Source: CATQGW01 sp965262235
GTDB taxonomy: Bacteria; Chloroflexota; Dehalococcoidia; Bin125
Assembly (NCBI GenBank): GCA_965262235.1
Contig: OZ253504.1
Location: forward strand, 2,232,001-2,296,000
Direction: 5' to 3'
Length of the DNA stretch: 64,000 nucleotides
Made by a program: the position numbers and the translations under genes. Each line of letters begins with the position of its first letter. The first letter of the stretch is position 1. Below the pieces are notes generated by a model that worked only from the letters and a program-made list of their open reading frames with translations, did not search any database and was not told the origin of the DNA. This document shows positions 53,780-62,821 of this stretch, in pieces.

Positions 53780-54946
53780 ATGAGCGAGCACACGGCCTAC
53801 GGCGCCGGAACGCAGGACGCGGGCATCCGTTCGCGCTTCGTCGAGGGCATCAACGGCCTCACCATGCACGTGCTCGAGGCCGGCTGGCCCACCGACACCG
53901 AGGGCTCCGGCCGCCCCTGCCTCCTGCTCCTGCACGGCTTCCCCGAGCTGGCCTATAGCTGGCGCAAAGTGATGCCGCTGCTCGCGCAAGCCGGCTACCA
54001 CGTGGTCGCCCCCGACCAGCGCGGCTACGGACGCACCACCGGCTGGGACGCCGACTACGACGGCGACCTGCTGGCCTACGGCATGCTGAATCTGGTCCGC
54101 GATGCGCTGGGCCTCGTGGCCGCGCTGGGCCGCGACTCCGTCGCCGGCGTGATCGGCCACGACTTCGGTTCCCCGGTCGCCGCGTACTCCGCACTGATTC
54201 GGCCCGATGTCTTCCGTTCGGCGGTGATGATGAGCGGGCCGTTTGGCGGCCCGCCCGCGCTGCCAGCGGGCGAGTACCGTGGCTCCGGCGCGGCCGGCTC
54301 CCCCGCAATCCAGGACGATCTCGCCGCCCTCCCCATGCCGCGCAAGCACTATCAGGGCTACTACTGCACCCGACCGGCCAACGCCGACATGCTCAACGCC
54401 CCGCAGGGCCTGCACGACTTCCTGCGCGGCTATTACCACATGAAGAGCGCCGACTGGAAGCAGAACCGGCCGCACCCGCTCGAAGCCTGGACGGCCGCCG
54501 AGCTGGCCAGGCTGCCCAACTACTACGTGATGCAGCTCGGCGACGACATGCCCGCCACCGTCGCCCGCGACATGCCCAGCGCCGCCGAAATGGCCGCCTG
54601 CGAGTGGTTGCCCGACGACGAGCTCGCCGTCTACGCCCAGGAATACGCGCGCAACGGCTTCCAGGGCGGCCTCCAGTGGTACCGCGGGACCCGCCACCGG
54701 CCGGCGATCGCGCAGCTGCAGCTCTTCTCCGGCCGCACGATCGACGTCCCCACGGCGTTCATCTCCGGGGCCAGCGACTGGGGCGTCTATCAGTCGCCCG
54801 GCGGCCTCGAGCGCATGCAACACGAGGCCTGCACGAACATGCTGGGCTGCCATCTGGTCGAGGGCGCCGGTCACTGGGTGCAGCAGGAGCAACCGGCCGC
54901 GGTCGCCGAGCTGCTGCTCGGCTTCCTCAGTGACGCGGCGGGTTAG
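53780..54946 (+). CDS. epoxide hydrolase-like alpha/beta hydrolase
   Basis: This 388-residue alpha/beta hydrolase has an Asp nucleophile in VIGHDFGSPVAAY (about residue 128). LLLHGFPELAYSWRKVMPLL and VVAPDQRGYGRTTGW are typical of epoxide hydrolases and haloalkane dehalogenases. The catalytic His is in VEGAGHWVQQEQP. The cap region between about 160 and 300 is long. The ATG at 53780 has GGAGG 7 bases upstream; the open frame reaching back to 51713 is antisense to the binding-protein gene and rejected. Substrate unknown. Confidence 0.9.
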   Translation: MSEHTAYGAGTQDAGIRSRFVEGINGLTMHVLEAGWPTDTEGSGRPCLLLLHGFPELAYSWRKVMPLLAQAGYHVVAPDQRGYGRTTGWDADYDGDLLAYGMLNLVRDALGLVAALGRDSVAGVIGHDFGSPVAAYSALIRPDVFRSAVMMSGPFGGPPALPAGEYRGSGAAGSPAIQDDLAALPMPRKHYQGYYCTRPANADMLNAPQGLHDFLRGYYHMKSADWKQNRPHPLEAWTAAELARLPNYYVMQLGDDMPATVARDMPSAAEMAACEWLPDDELAVYAQEYARNGFQGGLQWYRGTRHRPAIAQLQLFSGRTIDVPTAFISGASDWGVYQSPGGLERMQHEACTNMLGCHLVEGAGHWVQQEQPAAVAELLLGFLSDAAG

Positions 54947-55002
54947 GCTGCCCGCTGTAGCTCCGCGATCACGCTGATCCTGCGGGCGCTCGGAGGTGAC
55001 AT

Positions 55003-55797
55003 ATGGCGGTGATGGCCAACACGCTGCGCGAGAAGCTCGACGCCGGCGAACCCACGATGGGCACGCATTTCCTGTTCAACGACCCCGACATCGCTGAGAT
55101 CATCGGCGACACCGGCCTGTTCGACTACGCCGAATACGTCGCCGAGTACTCGTCGTTCGACATGCAGCTGCTCTACCACCTGGCCCGCGCGGGGCAGTGC
55201 GGCAACCTGCCGCTGATGATCAAGCTCGATCAGGCCGGCGAGACCTACTGGGCGCAGATGGCGCTCGGCGCCGGCTTCAAGGCCGTCCTCTTCACCGACA
55301 TCCGCACTCCGGAGGATGTCGAGCGCGTGCACCTCGCCGTGCGGCCCGACCGGCCGGGTGTGGACGGGCACTACGGCGTCAAGCTGCGCCGCCCCGCGCT
55401 CTCTGGCTACCAGGGGGGCGGCTACGGCGCGGACCTGGACTCGGTCGTGACCGTGGTCATGATTGAGAAGAAAGTGGCTACCGACAATCTCGACGCGGTG
55501 CTGGAGAAGGCCGCCGAGCTGAAGATCGACATGACCCAGTGGGGCCCCAGCGACTGGGGCTTCTCACACGGTCGCGCCCTCGAGCCGGCCGAAACTCGCG
55601 CCGGCGAGGAGCTGGTGATCAAGAAGTCGATCGAGTACGGCGTCGCTCCCCGGATCGAGATCGGCTCCGTCGAGCAGGCCCCGCGCTACATCGACCTCGG
55701 CGTGCGCCACTTCTGCATCGGCTGGGATCGCTTCCTGGTGCAGGCCGGCTTCGCCGCGCTCGGCGAGGGGCTGCGAGGCCTGCTGCAGGACGTGTGA
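55003..55797 (+). CDS. HpcH/HpaI aldolase/citrate lyase family protein
   Basis: This 264-residue TIM-barrel enzyme resembles class II pyruvate aldolases of the HpaI/2-keto-3-deoxy-rhamnonate type. Visible features are the TLREKLDAGEPTMGTHFLFN start, IIGDTGLFDYAEYVAEYSSF, LGAGFKAVLFTDIRTPEDVE, and VMIEKKVATDNLDAVL. GGAGGTGA lies before the ATG. The gene is 56 bases after the epoxide hydrolase gene on the same strand and may be cotranscribed. The usual Glu/Asp metal ligands are only partly recognisable, so catalysis is not certain. Confidence 0.85.
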   Translation: MAVMANTLREKLDAGEPTMGTHFLFNDPDIAEIIGDTGLFDYAEYVAEYSSFDMQLLYHLARAGQCGNLPLMIKLDQAGETYWAQMALGAGFKAVLFTDIRTPEDVERVHLAVRPDRPGVDGHYGVKLRRPALSGYQGGGYGADLDSVVTVVMIEKKVATDNLDAVLEKAAELKIDMTQWGPSDWGFSHGRALEPAETRAGEELVIKKSIEYGVAPRIEIGSVEQAPRYIDLGVRHFCIGWDRFLVQAGFAALGEGLRGLLQDV

Positions 55798-55841
55798 TCG
55801 GGCGCTGACCCCCTCGCATCCGCATCGCTGCGCTCAAACGA

Positions 55842-55860
55842 GACCCCTCGCCAGGGGGGT
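55842..55860 (+). terminator. possible terminator hairpin after the aldolase gene
   Basis: ACCCCT and a matching GGGG run (gacccctcgccaggggggt) form a short GC-rich hairpin about 45 bases after the aldolase stop. No T-run follows. Confidence 0.3.
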
Positions 55861-56011
55861 GCGTGACGATCCTGTTGCAAACATTGTAGATTGTGCACTG
55901 TCGGCGGTTGCGACCGTCGCAGCGGCGTCTGGCGACGCGCCAGCGTTCGCAAGGAACGTCGCAGCGCCCGCCCCGCCGCAGCGCTCGCCTTTGAAGGATT
56001 CGAGGAAGTGA

Positions 56012-57427
56012 ATGTCTGACACCCAAGAGATCGCCCTGATGGCGCACCTGATGCGCCGAGCCGGGTTCGGCGCGAGCCGCGACGAGCTCGAGCGCCGCGT
56101 CGCGCAAGGCTATGAGGCGGTCGTCGAGGAGTTCATCGAACCGCCGGACGATGTCCCGCGCGCCGACATCGACGAGCTGTTGCGCTACATGCCGTCGCTC
56201 GCGAGCGGCGGCCCCGTCACGACGCCGGGCGCGGCCAACTGGCTCTTCCACATGGTCAACACGCAGCGCCCGCTCGAAGAGAAGATGGCGCTCTTCTGGC
56301 ACCACGTCTTCGCCACCGGCAACTCCAAGGTGGACAACGACAACCACCTGATCGCGCAGATCGACATGTGGCGCGACCACGGCACCGGCAACTACCGCGA
56401 CCTGCTGATCATGCTGGCGCAGAACCCGGCGATGATTTACTGGCTGGACAACCACGAGAACCACAAGCGCGCGCCCAATGAAAACTGGGGCCGCGAACTG
56501 CTCGAGCTGTTCTCGCTCGGGGTCGGCAACTACACCGAGAAGGACGTCTTCGAGTGCGCTCGCGCGTTCACCGGCTGGACGCTGGGCCCGAAGATTCCGC
56601 GCGTGCCCAACCACCGCTTCTTCTTCCAGTTCGAGTTCCGTCCCGAGGAGCACGACTACAGCGAGAAGGAGTTCCTCGGCCGCACGGGCAACTTCGACGG
56701 CCTCGACATCATCGACATCGTCCTTGAACAGCCCGCCTGCGCGCGCTTCATCGTGCGTCACCTCTACAACTTCTTCGTCGCCGACGAGTCTCAGGTGCCG
56801 GCCTGGAACATCACCCCGCCGCTCGATCCCGACGCGATCGACGAGCTGGCCGGCGTCTTCGTCGACTCCGGCTTCGAGATCAAGCCGGTGCTGCGCACGC
56901 TGTTCAACTCCGACTTCTTCAAGGAGTCGATGTTCCAGAAGGTCAAGAGCCCGATCGAGACGGTCGTCGGCACACTGCGGATCACCGGCGACCTGCAGGG
57001 CGTGCAGCGCGAGCTGCCCGAGATCGGACAGTTCTCCGCGCACATGGGCCAGAGCCTGCACAACCCGCCCAGCGTCGAGGGCTGGCAGACCGGCCGCGAC
57101 TGGATCAACAGCGGCGCCGTCGTCGGGCGAATCAACTTCGTCGCCGACCGCGTCAGCAACACCGAACTGCCCGGCGTGCGCAACATCGTCGACCGCGTCG
57201 CCGCCTCCAACGGCCGGCACATGACGCCCGACCAGCTAGTCGCGCAGTGCGTCGACCTGATCGGCCCGATCGAGATCGGCGCCGAGACGCGCCTGGAGTT
57301 GATCAGCCACGCCTCCGAGGAAGGCTCACTCTCTTGGGCAGGCGACGACGATTGGGCGCGCTCGTCCGAGCGCGTCGGCGAGATGCTCGCGCTGATTGCC
57401 GCCACCACTGAGTACCAGTTCGGCTAG
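56012..57427 (+). CDS. DUF1800 family protein
   Basis: This is a 471-residue DUF1800 protein. Family blocks are HLMRRAGFGASRDELERRV at the N-terminus, PLEEKMALFWHHVFATGNSK, NENWGRELLELFSLGVGNYT, ARAFTGWTLG and HNPPSVEGWQTGRDWI. It is preceded by GAGGAAG and a more AT-rich stretch around 55870-55900 that may hold the promoter. No Sec or Tat signal is visible. The family is nearly always paired with DUF1501, as here, and its function is unknown. Confidence 0.92.
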   Translation: MSDTQEIALMAHLMRRAGFGASRDELERRVAQGYEAVVEEFIEPPDDVPRADIDELLRYMPSLASGGPVTTPGAANWLFHMVNTQRPLEEKMALFWHHVFATGNSKVDNDNHLIAQIDMWRDHGTGNYRDLLIMLAQNPAMIYWLDNHENHKRAPNENWGRELLELFSLGVGNYTEKDVFECARAFTGWTLGPKIPRVPNHRFFFQFEFRPEEHDYSEKEFLGRTGNFDGLDIIDIVLEQPACARFIVRHLYNFFVADESQVPAWNITPPLDPDAIDELAGVFVDSGFEIKPVLRTLFNSDFFKESMFQKVKSPIETVVGTLRITGDLQGVQRELPEIGQFSAHMGQSLHNPPSVEGWQTGRDWINSGAVVGRINFVADRVSNTELPGVRNIVDRVAASNGRHMTPDQLVAQCVDLIGPIEIGAETRLELISHASEEGSLSWAGDDDWARSSERVGEMLALIAATTEYQFG

Positions 57428-57479
57428 ACCGAGCAACCCAACCTGCCAACTGGCCAAGCGACCGAGGAGACCCGCACCA

Positions 57480-58631
57480 ATGACCACTAGCACCAAAGAC
57501 CCCGTCCTGGTCGTGATCCAGCTGACCGGCGGCAGCGACTACATGAACAGCGTCGTGCCCTACGCCGATGGGCACTACAACGACGCGCGTGCCGGCGCGC
57601 TCCGCATCGCCGAGGACGAGGTCCTCAAGATCGACGACCACTTCGGTCTGCACCCGACGATGGCCCCGCTCAAAGAGATCTACGACAACGGCGACATGGC
57701 GCTGATCCACGGGGTCGGCTACCCCAAATCGCCGCGCTCGCATTTCCGCTCAATGGACATCTGGCACACCTGCGAGCCCAACAAGGTCGGCACCGAGGGC
57801 TGGGTCGGCCGCGCGATCCGTGATCTCGACCCGGCCGGTGAGAACCCGGTCACCGGCGTGCACATCGGCCTGGGGCTGCCGCGCTCAATGGTCGTGTCCG
57901 GCGTGCCCGTCGCCTCGGTCGCCGATCTTTCCACCTACGGCCTGCTGACCAGCATCGAGCAGGAACAGCAGCGCGAGAAAATGCTCGGGCGCTTCGTCAA
58001 CATGTACGGCCGCGCGATCGGCACCGGCGCCGTCCAGGAGTACCTCGGCCGCACCGGGCTCGACGCGCTCAAGGGCGCCGACATCCTCAAGGAGGGGCTC
58101 GGCCGCTACAACTCCGAGGTCGAGTACGGCACCGAGCTGATCTCGCGCAGCCTGCGCGACATCGCCACGATCCACTGCGCCGACCTGGGCACGCGCGTGT
58201 TCTACACCTCGCTCAACGGCTGGGATACGCACGCCAACCAGCAGCCCGTCTTCGACAAGCTCTGGACCGACCTCTCGCGCGCCATCTCCGACTTCTGGGA
58301 CGACCTGCGCGTACATGACCGCGACGACAACGTCGTCATGTTCCTGTTCACCGAGTTCGGCCGGCGTGTCCGCGACAACGGCTCCGGCTCCGACCACGGA
58401 GCCGGCGGCGGGTGCTACGTGATCGGCCCCAACGTCCGCGGCGGCATGCACGGCGAGTTCCCCAGCATCAACCCGGTCGACCTCGACCAGGGCGACCTGG
58501 TCCCCAACCACGACTTCCGCGGCGTCTACTCGACGCTGCTGCAGGACTGGCTCAACCTCGACCCGGTGCCAATCGTCGACGGGCAGTTCGAGAAGATCAG
58601 CTTCGTCGAACCACTGGCCAGCGCCGTCTAG
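57480..58631 (+). CDS. DUF1501 family protein
   Basis: This is a 383-residue DUF1501 protein of the alkaline phosphatase/sulfatase-like superfamily. It shows LVVIQLTGGSDYMNSVVPY, ALIHGVGYPKSPRSHFRSMD, SLNGWDTHANQQ, FLFTEFGRRVRDNGSGSDHG and GGCYVIGPNVRGG. The ATG at 57480 has GAGGAG about 10 bases upstream. Many DUF1501 proteins carry a Tat signal, but this one starts directly at the first beta strand and appears cytoplasmic. It lies 52 bases after the DUF1800 gene. Confidence 0.92.
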   Translation: MTTSTKDPVLVVIQLTGGSDYMNSVVPYADGHYNDARAGALRIAEDEVLKIDDHFGLHPTMAPLKEIYDNGDMALIHGVGYPKSPRSHFRSMDIWHTCEPNKVGTEGWVGRAIRDLDPAGENPVTGVHIGLGLPRSMVVSGVPVASVADLSTYGLLTSIEQEQQREKMLGRFVNMYGRAIGTGAVQEYLGRTGLDALKGADILKEGLGRYNSEVEYGTELISRSLRDIATIHCADLGTRVFYTSLNGWDTHANQQPVFDKLWTDLSRAISDFWDDLRVHDRDDNVVMFLFTEFGRRVRDNGSGSDHGAGGGCYVIGPNVRGGMHGEFPSINPVDLDQGDLVPNHDFRGVYSTLLQDWLNLDPVPIVDGQFEKISFVEPLASAV

Positions 58632-58659
58632 GCAAGTCAACACACGCGGGAGGTCAGCC

Positions 58660-59676
58660 ATGCTGACGAAATCGGTCGCCGGGCGTACCTGGCAATTCAG
58701 TCACTCGATCGGGCACTTTGTCGGTCCCGAGGGCTTCACTCACTCCACACCCGTGACGAGTTCAGCCGAAGGCGTCCTCTACGTCGCCGACACCGGCCTC
58801 GCCGAGTACGGCGGTGGGGCGCTCGGCGGCGGCGTGCTCCGGCGGCTGCGCATCGAGGATGAGTTCCTCGCCGAGATGGGTCGTGGCGACCTGATCTGGC
58901 CCGAGGGCCTCGCGCTCTGCCAGGACGGCAACGTCTGGTGCACCGACGCCTACCAGAACTTCGTGGTCGGCTACGACCGCGAGGGCAACGAAATCGACCG
59001 CTGGGGCGAATTCGGCTCGGGCGACGGCCAGTTCAACCGTCCGTCCGGCATCGCCTTCGACGCCGATGACACCGCCTTCGTCGTCGACAGCCTCAACCAC
59101 CGCGTCCAGCGCTACACCAAGGACGGGCAGTACCTCGGTAGCTGGGGCAGCGAGGGCAGCGACGCCGGTCAGCTCAGCCAGCCCTGGGGCATGACGATCG
59201 ACCAGGAGGGCGCGGTCTACGTCGCCGATTGGCGCAACGACCGCGTGCAGAAGTTCGCCCCCGACGGCGAGCCGCTCGTCTGCTTCGGCTCGCAGTTCGA
59301 CGGCGTCGATGACGGCGGGATGCTCCGGCGCCCGGCCGATGTCGCCGTCGACAGCGACGGCGATGTCTACGTCGTCGACTGGGCCAACAACCGCGTGCAG
59401 ATCTACTACCCCGACGGCGACATCATCTGCGGCCTCTACGGCGACGCGCGCGTTTTCTCCAAGGCCTCCCAGAAGGTCATGGATGTCAACGCCGACTACA
59501 TGCGCGCATTCAACCGCGTGACACCGGTTGAACTGATCAAACTCGGCAACTTCGATCGACCGCGCGGCATCGCGATCGACGGCCAGGACCGCATCGCAAT
59601 CACCGACGGCGCCCGCGGCCGCGTGCAGGTCTACTACAAGGATCACGACTACGTAATCCCCCAGTTCAACGCGTAG
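58660..59676 (+). CDS. NHL-repeat beta-propeller protein
   Basis: This 338-residue protein has about five to six NHL-type repeats. Examples are GQFNRPSGIAFDADDTAFVV (near residue 120), LSQPWGMTIDQEGAVYVADW and LRRPADVAVDSDGDVYVVDW, each followed by N-x-R-V-Q. It should form a six-bladed propeller that binds a ligand or protein. GGGAGG precedes the ATG. There is no signal peptide. It follows DUF1501 by 28 bases and is likely the third gene of that operon. Confidence 0.88.
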   Translation: MLTKSVAGRTWQFSHSIGHFVGPEGFTHSTPVTSSAEGVLYVADTGLAEYGGGALGGGVLRRLRIEDEFLAEMGRGDLIWPEGLALCQDGNVWCTDAYQNFVVGYDREGNEIDRWGEFGSGDGQFNRPSGIAFDADDTAFVVDSLNHRVQRYTKDGQYLGSWGSEGSDAGQLSQPWGMTIDQEGAVYVADWRNDRVQKFAPDGEPLVCFGSQFDGVDDGGMLRRPADVAVDSDGDVYVVDWANNRVQIYYPDGDIICGLYGDARVFSKASQKVMDVNADYMRAFNRVTPVELIKLGNFDRPRGIAIDGQDRIAITDGARGRVQVYYKDHDYVIPQFNA

Positions 59677-59694
59677 CGAGGCCACCGCCTTGTA

Positions 59695-59717
59695 GGGGCA
59701 GCTCTCGCGGCTGCCCC
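59695..59717. repeat. extragenic palindrome GGGGCAGC/GCTGCCCC after the NHL gene
   Basis: A perfect 8-bp stem with a 7-base loop lies 18 bases after the NHL-gene stop. It belongs to the same palindrome family as 23103-23123 and may act as a terminator. The following 70 bases carry a second, IS-interrupted palindrome. Confidence 0.55.
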
Positions 59718-59788
59718 CACAGGAGCGGGCGAGGTCCACACGCGGGACCTTGCGCCACAACACGATCTCCGGGTAGGGGCAACTCTTG

Positions 59789-61685
59789 GAGCCTGTCTCA
59801 GAACTAGGCTTGGCGCGTCGTGAGGGGCGGGCCGGGCGGATCGGCCGCGCCGCTGAGGCTGGGTCGGAGGCGCGCGATGCCGTGGCGACACTGGGACCGT
59901 GAGCAGGTGTGGCTGATGCCGCCGTCGTTGGACGAAGTATTGGCTGACGACCACCCGGCGCGGCTGGTGGCCGCGCTGGTGGACAGTCTGACAACGGCGG
60001 AGTGGGCCGAGCTGGGGGTCGACCTGGCCGGCCAACCGCTGGGTGCCCCGGCCTATCACCCGCGCGCGCTGCTGGGCATCTGGCTCTACGGGTTCATGAC
60101 CGGAGTGCGCTCCGCGCGGCGACTGGAGACGGCCGGCCGCGAGCAGCTGGCGCTGCAGTGGCTGAGCGGCTTCCAGCAGCCGGACCACAACACGCTCTGG
60201 CGCTTCTACCGCGAGCACCGCCGCCAGCTGCGCGGGCTGCTGCGCCACACGGTCCAGATCGCGGCGCGGCTGGGCCTGGTCGACTGGGCGCTGCAGGCGG
60301 TTGACGGGACCAAGGTGGCGGGCTCGGCGTCGTCCTCGCGGACCTACGACGCGCAGCAGCTGGAGCGGCTGCTGGCGCGCACGGAGCGGGCGATCGCGGA
60401 CCTGGAGGCGCAAAACGAGGCCGGCGACGAGCCGGCGGCGCCGCGGCTGCCGGCCGACCTGGCCGAAGCGCAGCGGCTGCGCGCGGAGGTCATGGCGGCC
60501 CGCCAGGCGCTGGCGGCGAGCGAGCGCCGGCACGTCAACCTGACCGACCCGGACGCGCGGCTGCTGCGCGCCGCCGGCGGCTATCTGACCGGATACAACG
60601 CGCAGGCGATGGCGGTCACGGTTCGCTATGAGGCCGGCGCGGCTGGGCCGGTCGAGGCTGCGGTCAGCGCGGGGAACGGCGAGCACGCCGGCGGCGGCGA
60701 GCACATTGGCGACGAGGACAGGGCGGACCGAAGCAGCAAGGACGAAGCCGAGGCCGGCGAGGCCGGCGAGGGCGTTGGTAGCGAGGACGAGGGCGATCAG
60801 GAGCCGGGCGAGGACCGTAGCGGCCGGGAGGACGGCGAAGCTGGCGGCGCGGACGGGGCCAGGAGCCGCAGCGGCGGGCTGTTGATCACCGCCGCGGACG
60901 TCACCCAGGACCCAACCGACCAGGCCCAGCTGCTGCCGATGATCGAGGCGGCCGAGCAGTCCGGCGGCCCCGCTGCGGGCCTGACCCTGGCCGACGCCGG
61001 TTACTTCTCGGCCGCCAACCTGGCCGCCTGCGCCGCGCGCGCGACGCCCGTGGCGATCCCCGAAGCGCGCTGTCCGACCGCGCACCCCTTCCACCACAGC
61101 CGCTTCGCCTACGACCCCGGCGCCGACTGCTACCAGTGTCCCGAGGGTCGGTTGTTGAGCTTCCAACGCCTCAAGCATCGGCGCCGGCGAGCCTCCGTGC
61201 GGGTCTACGCGGCCGCGGCCGCGGACTGCCTGGCGTGTCCCGCCTTCGGTCGCTGCACGACCAGCACGCAGGGACGCCGGATCGAGGTCTCGCTGCACGC
61301 CGACGCGCTCACGGCGCACCGTCGCTGGATGCAGACGGCGGCGGCGCGCGACGCGTTTCGGCGGCGCAAACAGCTGATCGAGCCGGTCTTCGGGATCATC
61401 AAGGAGCAGCAGGCCGGCCGCCGCTTCCTGCTGCGCGGGCTCGAGGCCGTGCGCAGCGAGTGGACCCTGCTGGCGGTCGCGTTCAACCTGCGCACGCTCG
61501 CCAAGGCGCTGAGCGGCAGGCCGATCAGCCGCGCGCGCTACGCCCCGGCTGGCTAATCCCCGCCCTCCAGACCACCGACGCCCTCGATCCCACCGGCGCC
61601 AGCGCCCCGCACCCCCGCACCCCGTCCGCGAGCATCAACCCCCAAGCCCGCCGCGCGACCGCTACCCCGCTACTGAGACAGGCTC
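59789..61685 (+). mobile_element. IS1182-like insertion sequence, complete
   Basis: This 1897-bp element is bounded by 13-bp perfect inverted repeats GAGCCTGTCTCAG (59789-59801) and CTGAGACAGGCTC (61673-61685). It is flanked by a 4-bp direct duplication CTTG at 59785-59788 and 61686-61689. It contains one transposase gene. Removing the IS and one CTTG restores an extragenic palindrome (gggcaactcttgtggttgccc-like) matching 23029-23049. Intact ends, duplication and reading frame suggest a recent insertion. Confidence 0.92.
59877..61556 (+). CDS. IS1182-like transposase
   Basis: This is a 559-residue DDE transposase. The N-terminal InsH-like domain includes YHPRALLGIWLYGFMTGVRS. The first Asp is in LQAVDGTKVAGSAS, the second in LTLADAGYFSAANL, and the Glu in KQLIEPVFGIIKEQQAGRRF. 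A Cys-rich segment (CPEGRLL, CLACPAFGRC) precedes the last domain. An acidic, low-complexity insert of about 70 residues (EAEAGEAGEGVGSEDEGDQE) separates the first and second Asp. The ATG at 59877 has GGAGG 6 bases upstream; a longer GTG start at 59820 lacks support. No frameshift is seen. Confidence 0.92.
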   Translation: MPWRHWDREQVWLMPPSLDEVLADDHPARLVAALVDSLTTAEWAELGVDLAGQPLGAPAYHPRALLGIWLYGFMTGVRSARRLETAGREQLALQWLSGFQQPDHNTLWRFYREHRRQLRGLLRHTVQIAARLGLVDWALQAVDGTKVAGSASSSRTYDAQQLERLLARTERAIADLEAQNEAGDEPAAPRLPADLAEAQRLRAEVMAARQALAASERRHVNLTDPDARLLRAAGGYLTGYNAQAMAVTVRYEAGAAGPVEAAVSAGNGEHAGGGEHIGDEDRADRSSKDEAEAGEAGEGVGSEDEGDQEPGEDRSGREDGEAGGADGARSRSGGLLITAADVTQDPTDQAQLLPMIEAAEQSGGPAAGLTLADAGYFSAANLAACAARATPVAIPEARCPTAHPFHHSRFAYDPGADCYQCPEGRLLSFQRLKHRRRRASVRVYAAAAADCLACPAFGRCTTSTQGRRIEVSLHADALTAHRRWMQTAAARDAFRRRKQLIEPVFGIIKEQQAGRRFLLRGLEAVRSEWTLLAVAFNLRTLAKALSGRPISRARYAPAG

Positions 61686-61768
61686 CTTGTGGTTGCCCGC
61701 CCCGTTCACGGTGACGAACGCGTCAATCGCAGCGCCCCACCTCGCCCACCCGCCGCTTGCCTGGTGGG
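61686..61768 (-). repeat. dispersed extragenic repeat D, copy 2, interrupted by the IS
   Basis: Read on the minus strand it matches 22958-23040, with cgctgcgattgacgcgtt shared exactly. The missing palindrome half lies on the other side of the IS at about 59774-59788. The gap 61686-62064 holds this repeat and two GC-rich modules; I see no gene. Confidence 0.75.
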
Positions 61769-61871
61769 CCACCAGATACCCGTAGGCGAATCGGCCGCTC
61801 ACAAGCAGCACCCCCACAAGCCCAACCACCGCATCGAATGCCGCAGTTCCAACTCCCTTCTCCCCCCGCTC

Positions 61872-61946
61872 TGAGACCTGCGCGTAATCCCCATTTCCCC
61901 TCTCCCCCCGCCCGGCGGGGGGAGATGCCGCAGGCAGAGGGGGGCT
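61872..61946 (+). repeat. GC-rich palindromic repeat module A
   Basis: It begins with gagacctgcgcgtaatc, then ccatttcccctct, a GC-rich hairpin and gccgcaggcagag. It is nearly the reverse complement of 41159-41231. Confidence 0.75.
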
Positions 61947-61994
61947 TCGGTTCCGACTCACCGCCATCGCTGGACGTGCTCGGACAGGATCGAA

Positions 61995-62066
61995 CCCTCT
62001 CCGTCCCTACGGGACATCCCCCCACAGAGCGGGGGAGAGCGGATCCGGCTTGTTCAGAGCGTTCTT
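61995..62066 (-). repeat. composite palindromic repeat at the NIPSNAP gene end
   Basis: Read on the minus strand, starting at the stop codon of the NIPSNAP gene, it runs aagaacgctctgaacaa, ccggatccgctctc, a C-run/G-run hairpin and gtcccgtagggac. The leader and position match the copy after the penicillin-binding protein gene. Confidence 0.7.
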
Positions 62067-62736
62067 AGTCGGGCCAGTGCGCATTCATCAGCTGCACCCA
62101 CGTGTGACGGGTCAGTCCCTCCCGCTCCCGGCCGGATTCAGCCAGCAGCCGACGCAACTCGGCCGGGACACCCGACGCCGGATCGGTGGCCGAGCGCGTC
62201 TCGTGCCAATGACCCACGCTGTAGTACCCGGCCAGGTTCGTGACCATGAAGTCATCGCTCAGCGCCGCATCGCTGAAGTTGCCCAGGACGCGGTGTCCCA
62301 TCGCGTCCATCGCCGGCCACACGCCGTGCTCCGTCAGTTCGGCGAACCGCTCCCAAACCGCCGGATCAATCGTCCAGCGACGCAAGCCGTACACGGCGCG
62401 ACGATCGCTGTCGGGAGTCTCGGCCAACGGACGCCCCGAGTACGGGATCAGCGGCTTGACCGACTCATCGACAACCAGCGGGCGCCGCTTGCTGCGGTAG
62501 TCATGGTCGTCCAGGCCGACAATGATCTCCTGTCCCCGCCGCCACTCGTCCCAGGAAGGAATCCCAACGAAGCTGTGTACTTCTTCGGGCGTCCCCCCGA
62601 TCGTCGGATTCAGCAAGCAGAGCGGACGATAGCCGGCCTCAACAAGGCGGGGCCAGGTTCGCTCAAGAAAGAGCTCTCGATACTCGCGAAAGCGTCCCGG
62701 CTCGACCATCGTCACGCGATGCTCGTACAGATCCAT
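62065..62736 (-). CDS. NIPSNAP family protein
   Basis: This 223-residue protein has the NIPSNAP start MDLYEHRVTMVEPGRFREYR and a second ferredoxin-like half with VYGLRRWTIDPAVWERFAEL. NIPSNAP proteins are small dimeric alpha/beta-barrel proteins of unclear function, and in bacteria they often sit near catabolic enzymes. The ATG at 62736 has GGAGGG 7 bases upstream, which is better placed than a start six codons earlier. Its stop codon is directly joined to a composite repeat. Confidence 0.82.
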   Translation of the reverse strand: MDLYEHRVTMVEPGRFREYRELFLERTWPRLVEAGYRPLCLLNPTIGGTPEEVHSFVGIPSWDEWRRGQEIIVGLDDHDYRSKRRPLVVDESVKPLIPYSGRPLAETPDSDRRAVYGLRRWTIDPAVWERFAELTEHGVWPAMDAMGHRVLGNFSDAALSDDFMVTNLAGYYSVGHWHETRSATDPASGVPAELRRLLAESGREREGLTRHTWVQLMNAHWPD

Positions 62737-62821
62737 GGTGCATCCCTCCGTCATGCGTCGCTCGCCACTCGCGCAACTCTAGCCCCCCCACATAGCTGAG
62801 TTTGTTGCAGAAACCCCATCT

